A stretch of 64,000 nt of DNA from AP-15 sp963818695 (GTDB lineage: Bacteria > Pseudomonadota > Alphaproteobacteria > ATCC43930 > CGMCC-115725). Both the position numbers and the translations under genes were made by a program. The notes under the pieces are model-generated. The model saw only the letters and a list, made by a program, of their open reading frames with translations. It was not told the origin of the DNA and searched no databases. The stretch is from contig CAWFTG010000003.1 in assembly GCA_963818695.1 (NCBI GenBank), forward strand, positions 124,001 to 188,000. The letters run 5' to 3'. Shown one piece after another: positions 18,398 through 27,515 of this stretch. Position 1 is the first letter of the stretch; each line of letters begins with the position of its first letter.

Positions 18398-19606
18398 TCA
18401 CGCCGCAGCGGCGACGGTGCGCAGCTGGTGGAGGCCCCGCTCAAGGTCCTCGATCAGGTCCTGCGGGTCTTCGAGCCCAATGTGGAGGCGCAGGGTAGGA
18501 CCTTCCGCCTCCCAACGCGTCGCGGTGCGGCCCCTTACTGGGTTGGTCGGCAAGATGAGGCTCTCATAACCGCCCCAGCTCGACCCGATGCCGAACAAGT
18601 CGAGCGCGTCGATCATCGCGTATATTGCCGATTTGGACGCTGGCTTTAGGACGACGCCAAACAACCCGCTGGCCCCGAGAAAATCGCGTTTCCATAATTC
18701 GTGACCGGGGTCTTCCGGCAAGGCGGGGTAGAGCACCCGCGACACCTCGGGCCGGGTCTGCAGCCAGCGCGCCACCGCAAGCGCATTCTTCTCGTGCCGC
18801 TCGAGTCGCACCGAAAGCGTGCGCAGCCCACGCAAGGCGAAATAGGCGTCATCGGGACCCGCACAGTGGCCCAGATCGGCGGCCATGGTGCGCACCGGCA
18901 AGTACATCTCCTCGTTGGTGATGACCGCCCCGAGGATGACGTCCGAATGGCCGACGATGTATTTGGTCGCCGCGTGGATCGACACGTCGACACCGTGCTC
19001 GAAGGAACGGAACAGGTAGGGTGAGGCCCAGGTGTTGTCCATCAGCAACTTGGCGCCGGCATCGTGCGCCGCATTGGCGATTGCCGGCACGTCCTGCACC
19101 TCGAAGGTCAGCGAGCCCGGCGATTCGACGTAGATCACCCGGGTGTTCGGGCGCATCAGCCGGGCAATCTCACCGCCGATCAGCGGGTCGTAATAGGTCG
19201 TTTCCACGCCGCAACGGGTCAGCACCCTCTCACAAAAATTTCGCGCCGGGCCGTAGCAAGAATCGACCATCAACACATGGTCGCCGCATTTGAGGCAGGC
19301 CTGAAGCGGTGCCGTAATAGCAGCGAGGCCCGATGACATCAGCATTGCACGATAGCCGCCCTCGATGGCGGCCACGGCCTCCTCGAGCGCAAAGGTCGTC
19401 GGGGTGCCCAACAATCCATAGCGGACGACGTCGAAGCGGGTGTTCGGGTCTCGTTTGGCTTCCCACTCGGCCATATTCGCCGACAGTATCGTCGAGGCAT
19501 GATAGACTGGTGGATTGACCGCGCCGCTTTGTGCCTCCGGATGACGCCCGAGATGGGCGAGGAGCGTATCCTTGCGATATTTTCGGCCGCTGTTGCCGCT
19601 TTTCAT
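18398..19606 (-). CDS. Cystathionine beta-lyase-like PLP enzyme (Cys/Met metabolism family)
   Basis: A 402-residue trans-sulfuration PLP enzyme. Visible elements are the N-terminal DTLLAHLGR, the Tyr/Arg pair in FDVVRYGLLGTPTTFALEEA, the cofactor loop SSGLAAI, the YVESPGSLTFEVQD strand, the DNTWASP motif and the PLP Lys in HAATKYIVGHSDV. The C-terminal SSWGGYESL and LRLHIGLED are also typical. It splits cystathionine or related thioethers (MetC branch); the MetC assignment over gamma-synthase rests on the SWGGYESL segment. It converges on the MR_MLE pair, ending 10 nt from copy 2. Confidence 0.9.
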   Translation of the reverse strand: MKSGNSGRKYRKDTLLAHLGRHPEAQSGAVNPPVYHASTILSANMAEWEAKRDPNTRFDVVRYGLLGTPTTFALEEAVAAIEGGYRAMLMSSGLAAITAPLQACLKCGDHVLMVDSCYGPARNFCERVLTRCGVETTYYDPLIGGEIARLMRPNTRVIYVESPGSLTFEVQDVPAIANAAHDAGAKLLMDNTWASPYLFRSFEHGVDVSIHAATKYIVGHSDVILGAVITNEEMYLPVRTMAADLGHCAGPDDAYFALRGLRTLSVRLERHEKNALAVARWLQTRPEVSRVLYPALPEDPGHELWKRDFLGASGLFGVVLKPASKSAIYAMIDALDLFGIGSSWGGYESLILPTNPVRGRTATRWEAEGPTLRLHIGLEDPQDLIEDLERGLHQLRTVAAAA

Positions 19607-19764
19607 AAAACTCTACTCCGTCTTACGGCCACTGGACTTCGAAGGTACCGCGATTGGGGCGTAAGAAGCAAAATGGCAGATGGGCACGGAACGATCCCGG
19701 GATGGAGATGTTGCGCTTAGCTCCAATCTCGGGTCTCTGTCGCGGATAAAAGAGAGGTACGCTG

Positions 19765-19950
19765 GTGAGACCGGGTATTCTGGCCGCTCTGATGGTCCTT
19801 CTGGCCGCATGCTCGAGTTCGACGCCGCCTCCCCCCTCGGATCCGACAGCCTCCGCGGCGATCCTCAAGAAGGATTGCTCGGACCCGAAATGGCGCGAGG
19901 AAAATCTCGGTCTGTGGTATTCTGTGTGCCGCCAGTCATTGCGCTGGTAA
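19765..19950 (+). CDS. Small lipoprotein
   Basis: A 61-residue protein with a lipoprotein signal (ILAALMVLLAAC, lipobox LAAC) and a short tail containing SDPKWREENLGLWYSVCRQ. The GTG start at 19765 has AGAGAGG about 8 nt upstream. Tiny lipoproteins with the DPKWREENLGLWYSVC type of tail are frequent in Rhizobiales. The function is unknown. It converges with the next gene. Confidence 0.65.
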   Translation: MRPGILAALMVLLAACSSSTPPPPSDPTASAAILKKDCSDPKWREENLGLWYSVCRQSLRW

Positions 19951-19965
19951 CCCGGATGGATTCGT

Positions 19966-20313
19966 TCAGAATTTCTTGAAACAGTTCTTGCCGTTTGCTT
20001 GCAGGACCCGGCAATCGGTGATTGCCCACGGTGCCTTTGGGTCCGGTGCGATCTGGATCGCAAAGCTTCTGCCGTCTTTACATTGTACGCTCCAGTAGGC
20101 GAGAGATTTCCATTTAGCGGTATCGACGACGCCCATCGCAAAGGCCGAGGTGCCGACACAACCGTGTCCAACAGTCTTTGCCAGAGCTTTTGCCTGCTCA
20201 GCCGGTGCCAACGCGACAAGACGGTCGTTCGTGGGATTTCCGGATCCCGCCGCCTCCGCTGCGCCCGGGCCGAAGGCGACGAGCGTGGTGAACAGCAAAG
20301 CTCTGAGCTGCAT
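19966..20313 (-). CDS. Small secreted Cys-containing protein, unknown function
   Basis: A 115-residue protein with signal peptide MQLRALLFTTLVAFGPGAAEA. The mature part holds VGHGCVGTSAFAMG, YWSVQCKDGRSFAIQI and DCRVLQANGKNCFKKF; the four Cys residues could form two disulfides. The start at 20313 lies 9 nt after the stop of the CocE-type hydrolase gene, so the two are probably one transcript. No known domain was recognised. Confidence 0.65.
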   Translation of the reverse strand: MQLRALLFTTLVAFGPGAAEAAGSGNPTNDRLVALAPAEQAKALAKTVGHGCVGTSAFAMGVVDTAKWKSLAYWSVQCKDGRSFAIQIAPDPKAPWAITDCRVLQANGKNCFKKF

Positions 20314-20321
20314 CGCTCTTC

Positions 20322-22163
20322 TCAGGCCCACGGTGGGATGATCGGCAATATCAAATGCGACGGTCGCGCCGCGTCGACGAAGACCCGGTTGCAGGCGAGG
20401 CGTGGACGCTCCATTGAGCCTTCGGGTTCGCCCGAATTCGGGTTGATGTCGATATGCGGAAAGTTGCTGCTCGCGATGTCGAGACGCAGCCGGTGGCCCC
20501 GGCTGAACAGATTGCCGGTTGGGAACAGCTCGATCGTGATCGCATAGACCTCGCCCGGCACCATCGGCGAAGGTCGCTCCCAGCTGTCCCGGTAACGGCA
20601 GCGCAGGATGCCCTCGGTCAGGTTCATCGCAAAGCCGTTCGGGTAATCTTCGTTTGGCGGCTGCACATCGACTAGCTTTGCCGTGAAATCCGTGTCCGGG
20701 CTGTTGGAGGCGATCCACAGCCGCACGGTAACGGGTCCGGTAACCTCCAGGCCACGCTTGAGCGGCGGCGTCGAGAAAGCCAGCACATCGGCCCGTTCCG
20801 CGAGCGAGCGGAACGGTTCACGCGCGCCGAACACGGTGGGTCCTTCGCGCTGATCGTAGGCGCCGCCGCGCATGACCGGCTCGCCCGAGCTGAGCGCGCC
20901 GCCGATTGTCGGCACCGGATTGCGCGGGTCGGAGATATAGTCGAGCGGTTGCGTGCCGTTATGCGGCGCTTCACGGCCCAGGCTGCGATCGGAACGAAGG
21001 TAGAATTTCGCCCACTGGGTCTGCGGCAACGGCCAGTCGGCGGCCGTCCGCCACTTTCCGCCGTGATCGAGCCGCCCCGCGGCGTTGCGCCGTCCCGATC
21101 CGCCGCCCATCACAAACACGCGCACCGCCGGTTCCGTATCGACGCCGTTGGCGGCGGCCTTGACCCAGCGGTCGAACCAGCGCCGGCGCAATGCGAAGAA
21201 ATCGTCGGCGAGATTGCCGTCGACCGGTGCCGCCGGGCCAAAATCGACATCACCGGCATAGGTCAACGAGCGGTCGCCGTGGGTCCAAGGGCCGAGGATC
21301 AGCTGAACCGGACAACGCTTCCCCCGCGACAGGCCGAGGTAATTCTCCACGGCCGTGCGCGCATACGGATCGTACCAGCCCGAGAGATTGACGACCGGCA
21401 CGTCGGCATAACGGTCGTAATAGCCTTCGGCATAAATGCCCGGCTGCTTCCAGAATTCGTCAAAGACGCCGTGCGACCATTGCTCGAACAGGTAGTCCTC
21501 GTATTCGGGCGCCGCACTGAGCGGCGAATCGCCCTTGCGCCACGGCATCCGCGCGAACCATTCTTTGATGTCCTGCGCCCTGAGTGCCGCCTTGACGATA
21601 GGGTCCCTGGCGTCGGCCAGCGCGTTGTTGAAGGCCCACGTCGCCTGTTTCAAATCGAAAGCGCCGCCGTGGCGGATGCCGCTGCGATAGGCGTTGGAAA
21701 ACCCGCCGCAATCGAGAAACTGCGCCGCCAGAGCCGGCGGGTCGAGACAGCCGAGTGCGGCCTGGGTGTGGGCCGCGTAGGAGAGACCGAAGGTGCCGAC
21801 GCGGCCGCTGCACCAGCTCTGCCGCACCAGCCAATCAAGGGTGTCGAAGCCATCCTCGGCCTCGCTCAAATATTTCGTAAAGCGGCCCCCCGATTTATAC
21901 CGTCCCCGGCAATCCTGATAGGCGACGGCGTAGCCGTGGCGCACGAAATACGCTGCGACCTCGCTGCGTGACCGGGGCCGCGCGACGGCAGCCGTGCGCT
22001 CCGACCGGCTCGGCGCAGATTTGTCGTAAGGCGTCCGCTCCAGCAACACCGGAAAGGGACCGTCTCCGGCCGGACGATGCACATCCGTCGCCAGCTCGAC
22101 GCCGTCCCGTGCGGTGACGACGAGATCCCGATCGACAATTATTTCGCCCCCGGGCATATCCAT
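20322..22163 (-). CDS. CocE/NonD family hydrolase (X-Pro dipeptidyl-peptidase-like)
   Basis: A 613-residue serine hydrolase. The alpha/beta domain has the oxyanion segment ERTPYDKS, QDCRGRYKSGG, the nucleophile GLSYAAHTQ near residue 147, the acid SGWYDPYA and the base GPWTHGDRS. A C-terminal jelly-roll domain (VTGPVTVRLWIASNSPDTDF; GEVYAITIELFPTGNLF) is typical of cocaine esterase and glutaryl-7-ACA acylase relatives. It hydrolyses an ester or amide of unknown identity. No signal peptide, so it should act in the cytoplasm. Confidence 0.9.
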   Translation of the reverse strand: MDMPGGEIIVDRDLVVTARDGVELATDVHRPAGDGPFPVLLERTPYDKSAPSRSERTAAVARPRSRSEVAAYFVRHGYAVAYQDCRGRYKSGGRFTKYLSEAEDGFDTLDWLVRQSWCSGRVGTFGLSYAAHTQAALGCLDPPALAAQFLDCGGFSNAYRSGIRHGGAFDLKQATWAFNNALADARDPIVKAALRAQDIKEWFARMPWRKGDSPLSAAPEYEDYLFEQWSHGVFDEFWKQPGIYAEGYYDRYADVPVVNLSGWYDPYARTAVENYLGLSRGKRCPVQLILGPWTHGDRSLTYAGDVDFGPAAPVDGNLADDFFALRRRWFDRWVKAAANGVDTEPAVRVFVMGGGSGRRNAAGRLDHGGKWRTAADWPLPQTQWAKFYLRSDRSLGREAPHNGTQPLDYISDPRNPVPTIGGALSSGEPVMRGGAYDQREGPTVFGAREPFRSLAERADVLAFSTPPLKRGLEVTGPVTVRLWIASNSPDTDFTAKLVDVQPPNEDYPNGFAMNLTEGILRCRYRDSWERPSPMVPGEVYAITIELFPTGNLFSRGHRLRLDIASSNFPHIDINPNSGEPEGSMERPRLACNRVFVDAARPSHLILPIIPPWA

Positions 22164-22302
22164 GCGACTTTCCTCGCGTTTGCCGGGCTGACCGCATTAT
22201 CCGTCGCGCTACGGGCACCGGTAAAGGGTGGTGGTCTTGCAGATCCCCCGGCGGGACTTATATCGGTGCACATATTAACGATTTCTACTTGGAGTAACGC
22301 TC

Positions 22303-22725
22303 GTGGACGAATGGCAGTCAGCGGACGAGCGAAATAGTCGAGAAAAGATCAGCCGGGCGCGACAAGCGGCGGAAGACCTGTTCAAACGGGCGCAGTCCAA
22401 TACCGATTCCGAAGTGACTAGACCGGCACAAAATTTCGGTGCGCCGCACGATCAGGAACAGCGGCGTCAGCCGCGAATTTTCACCGCTCCGCCGCGACTC
22501 TCACCGAGCCCTAAAGTGGAGCCTCCAGTCGCGCCACAGCCAATACGGCAAAGGGCCGTTGCCAAACCCCCGACGCGCACCGTGCCGCCTTCCCAAATCG
22601 GCCGCGTTCGTGCATTGGCGACTTACGGCATGACGCCGGTGCAAGTCGCCGAGCTCTACGGGGTCACCGTCGGCGAGATCGATCGCATTCTTAAATCGCC
22701 GGTCTACGCCGGAAAAAGGCGGTAA
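22303..22725 (+). CDS. Hypothetical protein with C-terminal helix-turn-helix-like segment
   Basis: 140 residues. The first ~90 are charged and Pro-rich (disordered). The last ~45 (IGRVRALATYGMTPVQVAEL then YGVTVGEIDRILKSP) look like the helix-turn-helix of a Trp-repressor or resolvase-type DNA-binding unit. The GTG start at 22303 has TTGGAGTAA upstream. It ends in a TAATG junction with the next gene, implying translational coupling. No family name can be given. Confidence 0.6.
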   Translation: MDEWQSADERNSREKISRARQAAEDLFKRAQSNTDSEVTRPAQNFGAPHDQEQRRQPRIFTAPPRLSPSPKVEPPVAPQPIRQRAVAKPPTRTVPPSQIGRVRALATYGMTPVQVAELYGVTVGEIDRILKSPVYAGKRR

Positions 22726-23093
22726 TGCCATACTGCCGCTGCGGCAATGAATTTCCCGAGGCGAGAGCGCGGCTCGGTTTCGACCGCTGTCTCGAATGCG
22801 GCACTGCAGAAGCTGCGGCGGAGACTGCCCGCCGCGCCCACATGATCGCTCCGATCAGCCACAAATCGGGCTACACCTACCTCGGTCCGGACAGCGCGGC
22901 GCAGCGCCGCCGTCTGCTCGAGGGCTCGGCCAAGACCCCGCCAATGGAAACCGGCGTCGCGCCGATCGGCCGAGCGGCCCGGCCGAGGCGGATAGCGCAC
23001 AAGCGGTACGAATTTGCCGGGTGGGAGTTCAAGCCCGACAAGCGGGGCGTGCGGCAGAAGCGGGCGATCCTTCGAGAAATCCCCACCGACTGA
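22725..23093 (+). CDS. Hypothetical protein with zinc-ribbon-like CxC...CxxC
   Basis: 122 residues starting in the stop of the preceding gene (TAATG). The N-terminus has CRCGNEFPEARARLGFDRC followed by LECG, four Cys in a treble-clef or DksA/TraR-like spacing, then a Lys/Arg-rich tail. The two genes may make a DNA-binding pair: one helix-turn-helix, one zinc finger. Function unknown; the gene is supported by the start, codon use and coupling. Confidence 0.6.
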   Translation: MPYCRCGNEFPEARARLGFDRCLECGTAEAAAETARRAHMIAPISHKSGYTYLGPDSAAQRRRLLEGSAKTPPMETGVAPIGRAARPRRIAHKRYEFAGWEFKPDKRGVRQKRAILREIPTD

Positions 23094-23123
23094 GGCAATC
23101 AAATCGCAATAGGAGGAAGCGTC

Positions 23124-24066
23124 ATGTCCGGTGGCCGTGGGCTGTCACAATCCTCGACGCGGATCGAGCAACTGGCTCCCGAGCTGGAGCGGATCATCTC
23201 TCCATCGGAGCCGATCCGGCATCTCGCCGACGGCTTCGGCGGTGCTATGGGCCCGGCCGAAGGGCCGGTGTGGTGGAAAGAGGGCCATTACCTGCTGTTT
23301 AGCGACATTCACAATGATAAGCGGATGAAATATGAGCCCGGCAAGGGCGTCATGATCTTTCAGGAGCCGACCAACCGGGCCAATGGTCTCACCCGAGACC
23401 TGCAGGGCCGGCTCGTCGCCTGCGAGCACGATTCGCGGCGCGTCACCCGGCAGGAACTCGACGGCAGCACGACGGTAATCGCCAACAGCTTTCAGGGGCG
23501 GCGGCTCAACCGGCCCAATGACGTCGTCGTCAAGTCCGACGGCTGCATCTACTTCACCGATCCGTGGACCAGCCCAGGCGCGCCCGAGCAATGGGACCTC
23601 ACCTTTTCCGGCGTCTACCGCATCACCCCCGATCTCGGCAGTATGAGCCTGTTGATCGACGATTTTATACTGCCCAATGGCCTCGCCTTCTCGCCCGATG
23701 AAAGGGTGCTCTACATCAACGACACGCGGCGCGGCCACATCCGTGCTTTCGAGCTGTTGCCCAACGGCACGCTCGCCAAGCAAACCGACCGGGTCTTTGC
23801 CGATTTGCGAGGGCCTGAGCCCGGCGTCCCCGACGGGATGAAGGTCGATGTCGAAGGCAATGTCTATTGCGGCGGCGCCGGCGGGATCTGGATCATGGAC
23901 CCGCACGGCAAGCAGCTCGGCCGTATCGTCCACGGCGCTCCCGCCACCACCAACATCGCCTTCGGCGGCGACGACTGGAAAACCCTATACTTCACCAGCC
24001 GCAACCATCTCGGGCTCCGTCAACCTGAAGATTCCCGGTCTGCCGGTGCCGGCGCAGAAGACCTAG
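23124..24066 (+). CDS. SMP-30/gluconolactonase family protein (one frameshift near the end)
   Basis: A six-bladed beta-propeller lactonase of about 313 residues. Motifs: GPAEGPVWW (metal Glu), NRANGLTRD, GRRLNRPNDVVVKSDG (metal Asn), FTDPW, LPNGLAFSPDERVLYIND, and VPDGMKVDVEGNVY (metal Asp). Members hydrolyse sugar lactones using Ca or Zn. The frame shifts at about 24010 in CTCGGGCTCC, where one G seems extra; correction gives the normal tail SVNLKIPGLPVPAQKT ending at 24066. Without it the frame runs on into a repeat to 24215. Start ATG has AGGAGG upstream. Confidence 0.88.
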
Positions 24067-24093
24067 CCGCGGTTCTGTCGCGCCCCAAAACCG

Positions 24094-24167
24094 CTCCCGC
24101 GAAAGCGGGGGTCCAAGCGGTAACGGCTCGAACAATTGCGTCCTGGGTTCCCGCTTTCGCGGGAACG
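24094..24167. repeat. Palindromic intergenic repeat, variant copy
   Basis: TCCCGCGAAAGCGGGGGTCC at the left and the inverse TTCCCGCTTTCGCGGGAA at the right flank about 35 bases of other sequence. The same ends occur at 30286-30390 and 45735-45840. The middle differs from those two copies. It sits directly after the SMP-30 gene and can form a strong hairpin, perhaps helping transcription stop. Confidence 0.85.
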
Positions 24168-24211
24168 ACTTATGATCCACTGTACTTGTTGTGCGGTTTT
24201 AAGTCAGACAC

Positions 24212-24523
24212 TTAGATCTTGACTTCGCTGATCTGAATGGTCGGTTGGATGTCGGTGTAATTGGGGATATCCGCCATGATCGCATTCGCATGGGGGCCGA
24301 AGGCCGCTTGAAAGTCGGCCATCGCGTCGAAATAGAGATGGCCCATCGCGACAAAGGCCGGCCGTGACCCAGGCGTCGCGCCGGATAGTCCTTGTTCGAC
24401 GGCAACATTTTTGCACGCCTTCCCCAATTTTTCCTGAACCATCGGGATGTGGCTATTGCAGTAGTAGCTCATGTCGAACTTGCTGCCTTCGTTATTTGGG
24501 TACAGCACGCTTACTTTGATCAT
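24212..24523 (-). CDS. EthD family protein
   Basis: A 103-residue single-domain protein: VSVLYPNNEGSKFDMSYYCN, SHIPMVQEKLG, then YFDAMADFQAAFGPHANAIM and DIPNYTDIQP. This is the EthD/dimeric alpha-beta-barrel pattern named after the ether-degradation operon of Rhodococcus. The role is usually unknown, though often linked to degradation clusters. The RBS GGAGGGATAA lies just before ATG 24523. Confidence 0.88.
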   Translation of the reverse strand: MIKVSVLYPNNEGSKFDMSYYCNSHIPMVQEKLGKACKNVAVEQGLSGATPGSRPAFVAMGHLYFDAMADFQAAFGPHANAIMADIPNYTDIQPTIQISEVKI

Positions 24524-24883
24524 TTATCCCTCCGGTGATTGCGCGTTGTTCCATACTTTGAGAGCGTCGATGGGAGGTGGCTGTTTCGCCGATATTTCCT
24601 CGACATACTTCTGCAACGAGACAACTACGAAATCGGGTTCTGAATTGGAATCCCTGGCTTCTCGGGAGCCCCGGCGGCGAAACAACAGCGAACGCCCTCG
24701 CTGATCGTTGGCTGTAATACAGCAAATAACCGCCAGGCAAGTGCTTCACAGCGCCGCTCTGCTCTCGTACTCTTACGCAGTTAGACCTGAAATGGTGGTC
24801 GAAGCCACTGTCTCAGAAACACCTATATCATTCGATCATGGCTATGTTCGGGTTCCTCGCCAGCCTGGATGAATTACGGCGGA
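24524..24883. other. Intergenic region, nothing recognised
   Basis: About 360 bases between the EthD gene and the end of the hydantoinase gene. It is richer in A+T than its surroundings and should contain the EthD promoter. No open frame with a credible start or motif was found. Confidence 0.5.
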
Positions 24884-26332
24884 TTATACCGATTCTTCCT
24901 TCAAACGACAGGCCGGGTTCTGATTTCCTCCGGCACTTTGCGAAGTCAGGAACTGGCCGTCTTTGAGGTCCCCGGTGAAGGTGCCGCCTTCGACGACGAT
25001 CTTGCCGCGCAGCATTGTGAGCGAGGGCCAGGCGGCGAGATCGCGGCCTTCCCAAGGGCTGTAATCGGCTTCATGCAGTTCGGCGGCGCGCACGGTATGG
25101 CGCCGGCGGGGGTCAAGGAGCACGATGTCGGCGTCCGAGCCGACGGCCAGCGCTCCTTTGCGCGGGTAAAGGCCCATGATCTTCGCGGCGTTGGCCGAGA
25201 CGAGACCGACGAAATCGGCGAGGCCGTAGCGGCGCTTTTCGACAGTCTCGGTGTAAATCAAGGACAGGCGCGGCTCGACCCCGGCATTGCCGCCGGTCGT
25301 GTCGTCGATCCGCCGCCCCTGCAATTTGATGCGCAACGGGCAGCAGATCTCGTCGGTGGCGACGGTCTGGATCGCGCCGTGATCGGTCGCCTTCCACAAC
25401 GCCTCCTGGTCTTCGCGGAATTTGAGCGAGGGATAAGTGTGGTAGATCTGGCCGTTCGGCCTTTTGTAATCCTCGGCGGTGTACATCAGGTACTGGTGGA
25501 GGGTCTCGCCATAGATCGGCACGCCCTTGGCGCGCGCCGCAGCGATCGCGCGAACCCCGGTCGCCGCCGAGGTGTGCATCATGTAGAGGGCAGCGCCCTC
25601 GATATTGGCGGCCAGCCGGATCACCCGGTTGAATGACAGATCCTCGGACAAGGTGTTGTGCACCTCGGCCATGTTCTCGAAGCCGGTCCGGTCTTCGCGG
25701 AACAGCTTCTCGTACATGTGCATGACGATGTCGTTGTCCTCGGCGTGGATCGCCGCGATGCCGCCGGCCTGCGCCAAGACCTTCAGCACCTCCCAGATGT
25801 CGCCGAAATCGACCATGCGGCCCTTGCGGCTCGGGGTGATGTCGGTCGTGAATATCTTGACCGAGGGGTACCCGGCTTCGACGGCTTCCGCCAGCTGCGG
25901 CAGGATCTCGGGTGCGATCTTGCCCTGCACCATCGTGTGGAAGGCGTAGTCGCAATGGCATTCGCCGGCCCATTCCTTCTGCCGCCGCTCGATCGCGCTC
26001 CGGACGCGGTCGCCCGTCTCGACAAGCGCGAAGTCGATGATCGTCGTGGTTCCGCCAAAAAGGGCGGCGCGGCTGACCACGGACGCCGGATCGGTCAGCT
26101 GGTGCTCGGTCGTCCCCGGCACGACGATCGGCCAGCGGCAGTGGACATGCGGGTCGATACCGCCCGGGATCACGATCTGTCCCGCCGCGTCGACAACCCG
26201 CCCGGCGCCGAGGGCGGCGAGGCTGCCCGGCGCACCGATCGCCGCTATGTGTTGGCCCGTCACACCGATATCGGCCGATTGCGGACCCGAAGGAAGGACG
26301 GCGAGACCTCCCGAGATGACAACATCGAGCAT
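24884..26332 (-). CDS. Dihydropyrimidinase/D-hydantoinase
   Basis: A 482-residue cyclic amidohydrolase. The zinc ligands are seen in DPHVHCRW (His 62 and 64), the carboxylated Lys in SVKIF (Lys 159), AAIHAED near 194, and the catalytic Asp in VATDEICC. It opens dihydropyrimidine or hydantoin rings. The start is fixed by AGGAGG ten bases upstream of ATG 26332. It follows a CobW-type GTPase gene by 10 nt, in one operon, which may supply its metal. Allantoinase is less likely, given the residues around HVH and the DEICC motif. Confidence 0.9.
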   Translation of the reverse strand: MLDVVISGGLAVLPSGPQSADIGVTGQHIAAIGAPGSLAALGAGRVVDAAGQIVIPGGIDPHVHCRWPIVVPGTTEHQLTDPASVVSRAALFGGTTTIIDFALVETGDRVRSAIERRQKEWAGECHCDYAFHTMVQGKIAPEILPQLAEAVEAGYPSVKIFTTDITPSRKGRMVDFGDIWEVLKVLAQAGGIAAIHAEDNDIVMHMYEKLFREDRTGFENMAEVHNTLSEDLSFNRVIRLAANIEGAALYMMHTSAATGVRAIAAARAKGVPIYGETLHQYLMYTAEDYKRPNGQIYHTYPSLKFREDQEALWKATDHGAIQTVATDEICCPLRIKLQGRRIDDTTGGNAGVEPRLSLIYTETVEKRRYGLADFVGLVSANAAKIMGLYPRKGALAVGSDADIVLLDPRRRHTVRAAELHEADYSPWEGRDLAAWPSLTMLRGKIVVEGGTFTGDLKDGQFLTSQSAGGNQNPACRLKEESV

Positions 26333-26341
26333 GTGAACCTC

Positions 26342-27322
26342 CTATAACGCCGAGTGCCAAACCTTAGGTGCGGCAAAGGCGAAATGCGCGAGGATTTCGC
26401 TGCGCGGGATATCGTGGACGATAAAGACCAACCGGCTGCGATGATCCTGGTCGGGCCAGTCGTCGAGCCATTCCGGCGCGAACATCGCGTGCTGAGCGGC
26501 TTGGACCACAGCCGGTCGCTCCGGGCGGTCGGAGAAGCGCACAATCCCCTTGACCCGCAGCAAGTCGGTGCCGCGCTCGCGGGCCAGGCCTCCCAGAGCG
26601 CGGGCAAAATCGAGACGGCTTATTTCTTTTTCCAGGATCACCCCGAGAGCATCAATGCCGTGGGTATGGGCGGCGACCGGCTCAATGGGCAACACCGGCG
26701 CGGCCGCGCGTTTGCCATCGCCGAACAGCACCAGGCCGGCATCCTCGGTTTCGGCCGCGACGATCCGGTCGGCGCGGTGGTTGAGCGCATCGAGACGGCG
26801 GACGAGATCCGGACCGAGCGGCGCGAGGTCGGTTTTGGTGATCACTAAAATGTCGGCGAGCGCGGCTTGCCGCCCCGCCTCTGCGAAGCGGTCGAGACTG
26901 GCGGCGCCGTTGACCGCATCGACGAGTGTGACGACCCGCGCCAAGCGCAACGAGTGGTCGAGCATCGGGTCGGCGCCCAAAGTGAAGAGGATCGGGGCCG
27001 GGTCGGCGAGCCCGGTGGTTTCGATGACGACCCGGCGAAATTGCCTGATTTCGCCGTCCTCGCGGCGGTCTAGAAGACTGCGCATCGTGCGTGCGAGATC
27101 CTCGCGCACCGCACAGCACAGGCATCCGCCCGGCAGTTCGAGCACACTGCCCTCGACGAAATCGACGAGGTGGTGGTCGATCGCGATCTCGCCGAGTTCA
27201 TTGATGATGACAGCCGTATCGGCGAGAGCGGGCGAGATGAGCGCACGGCGCAGCAGCGTCGTTTTGCCACTGCCGAGAAACCCGGTCAGCACGGTCGTAG
27301 GCAGAGTTTCGGACAAGGCCAC
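26342..27322 (-). CDS. CobW/COG0523 metal-chaperone GTPase
   Basis: About 326 residues from GTG 27322. Walker A GFLGSGKTT at residues 14-22, CLCC metal-binding motif at 67-70, the IETTGLADPAPI switch, ITKTDLAP (G4) and a C-terminal CobW domain ending FAAPKVWHSAL. COG0523 GTPases deliver Zn or other metals to enzymes, or act in cobalamin synthesis. Here the neighbour is a hydantoinase, whose active site needs zinc. A much longer open frame extends upstream but into sequence without homology. Confidence 0.87.
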   Translation of the reverse strand: MALSETLPTTVLTGFLGSGKTTLLRRALISPALADTAVIINELGEIAIDHHLVDFVEGSVLELPGGCLCCAVREDLARTMRSLLDRREDGEIRQFRRVVIETTGLADPAPILFTLGADPMLDHSLRLARVVTLVDAVNGAASLDRFAEAGRQAALADILVITKTDLAPLGPDLVRRLDALNHRADRIVAAETEDAGLVLFGDGKRAAAPVLPIEPVAAHTHGIDALGVILEKEISRLDFARALGGLARERGTDLLRVKGIVRFSDRPERPAVVQAAQHAMFAPEWLDDWPDQDHRSRLVFIVHDIPRSEILAHFAFAAPKVWHSAL

Positions 27323-27515
27323 GCTTAACCATTCTCCGCCGCTAACTTCCGGCACCGATCTTTCACGTCGTGGCCGGAGCGGCAAGACGGGCAGCAAAAG
27401 TAAAGCGCGACAGTGACATAGGCCATTGCCTTCTGCCGTCTGCGTCTGCATCATGCCTGCCATAAGTAGCGCGCATATGCGCGCTGGCGGAAAGGCGAGG
27501 AATGCGGGCGGCATC

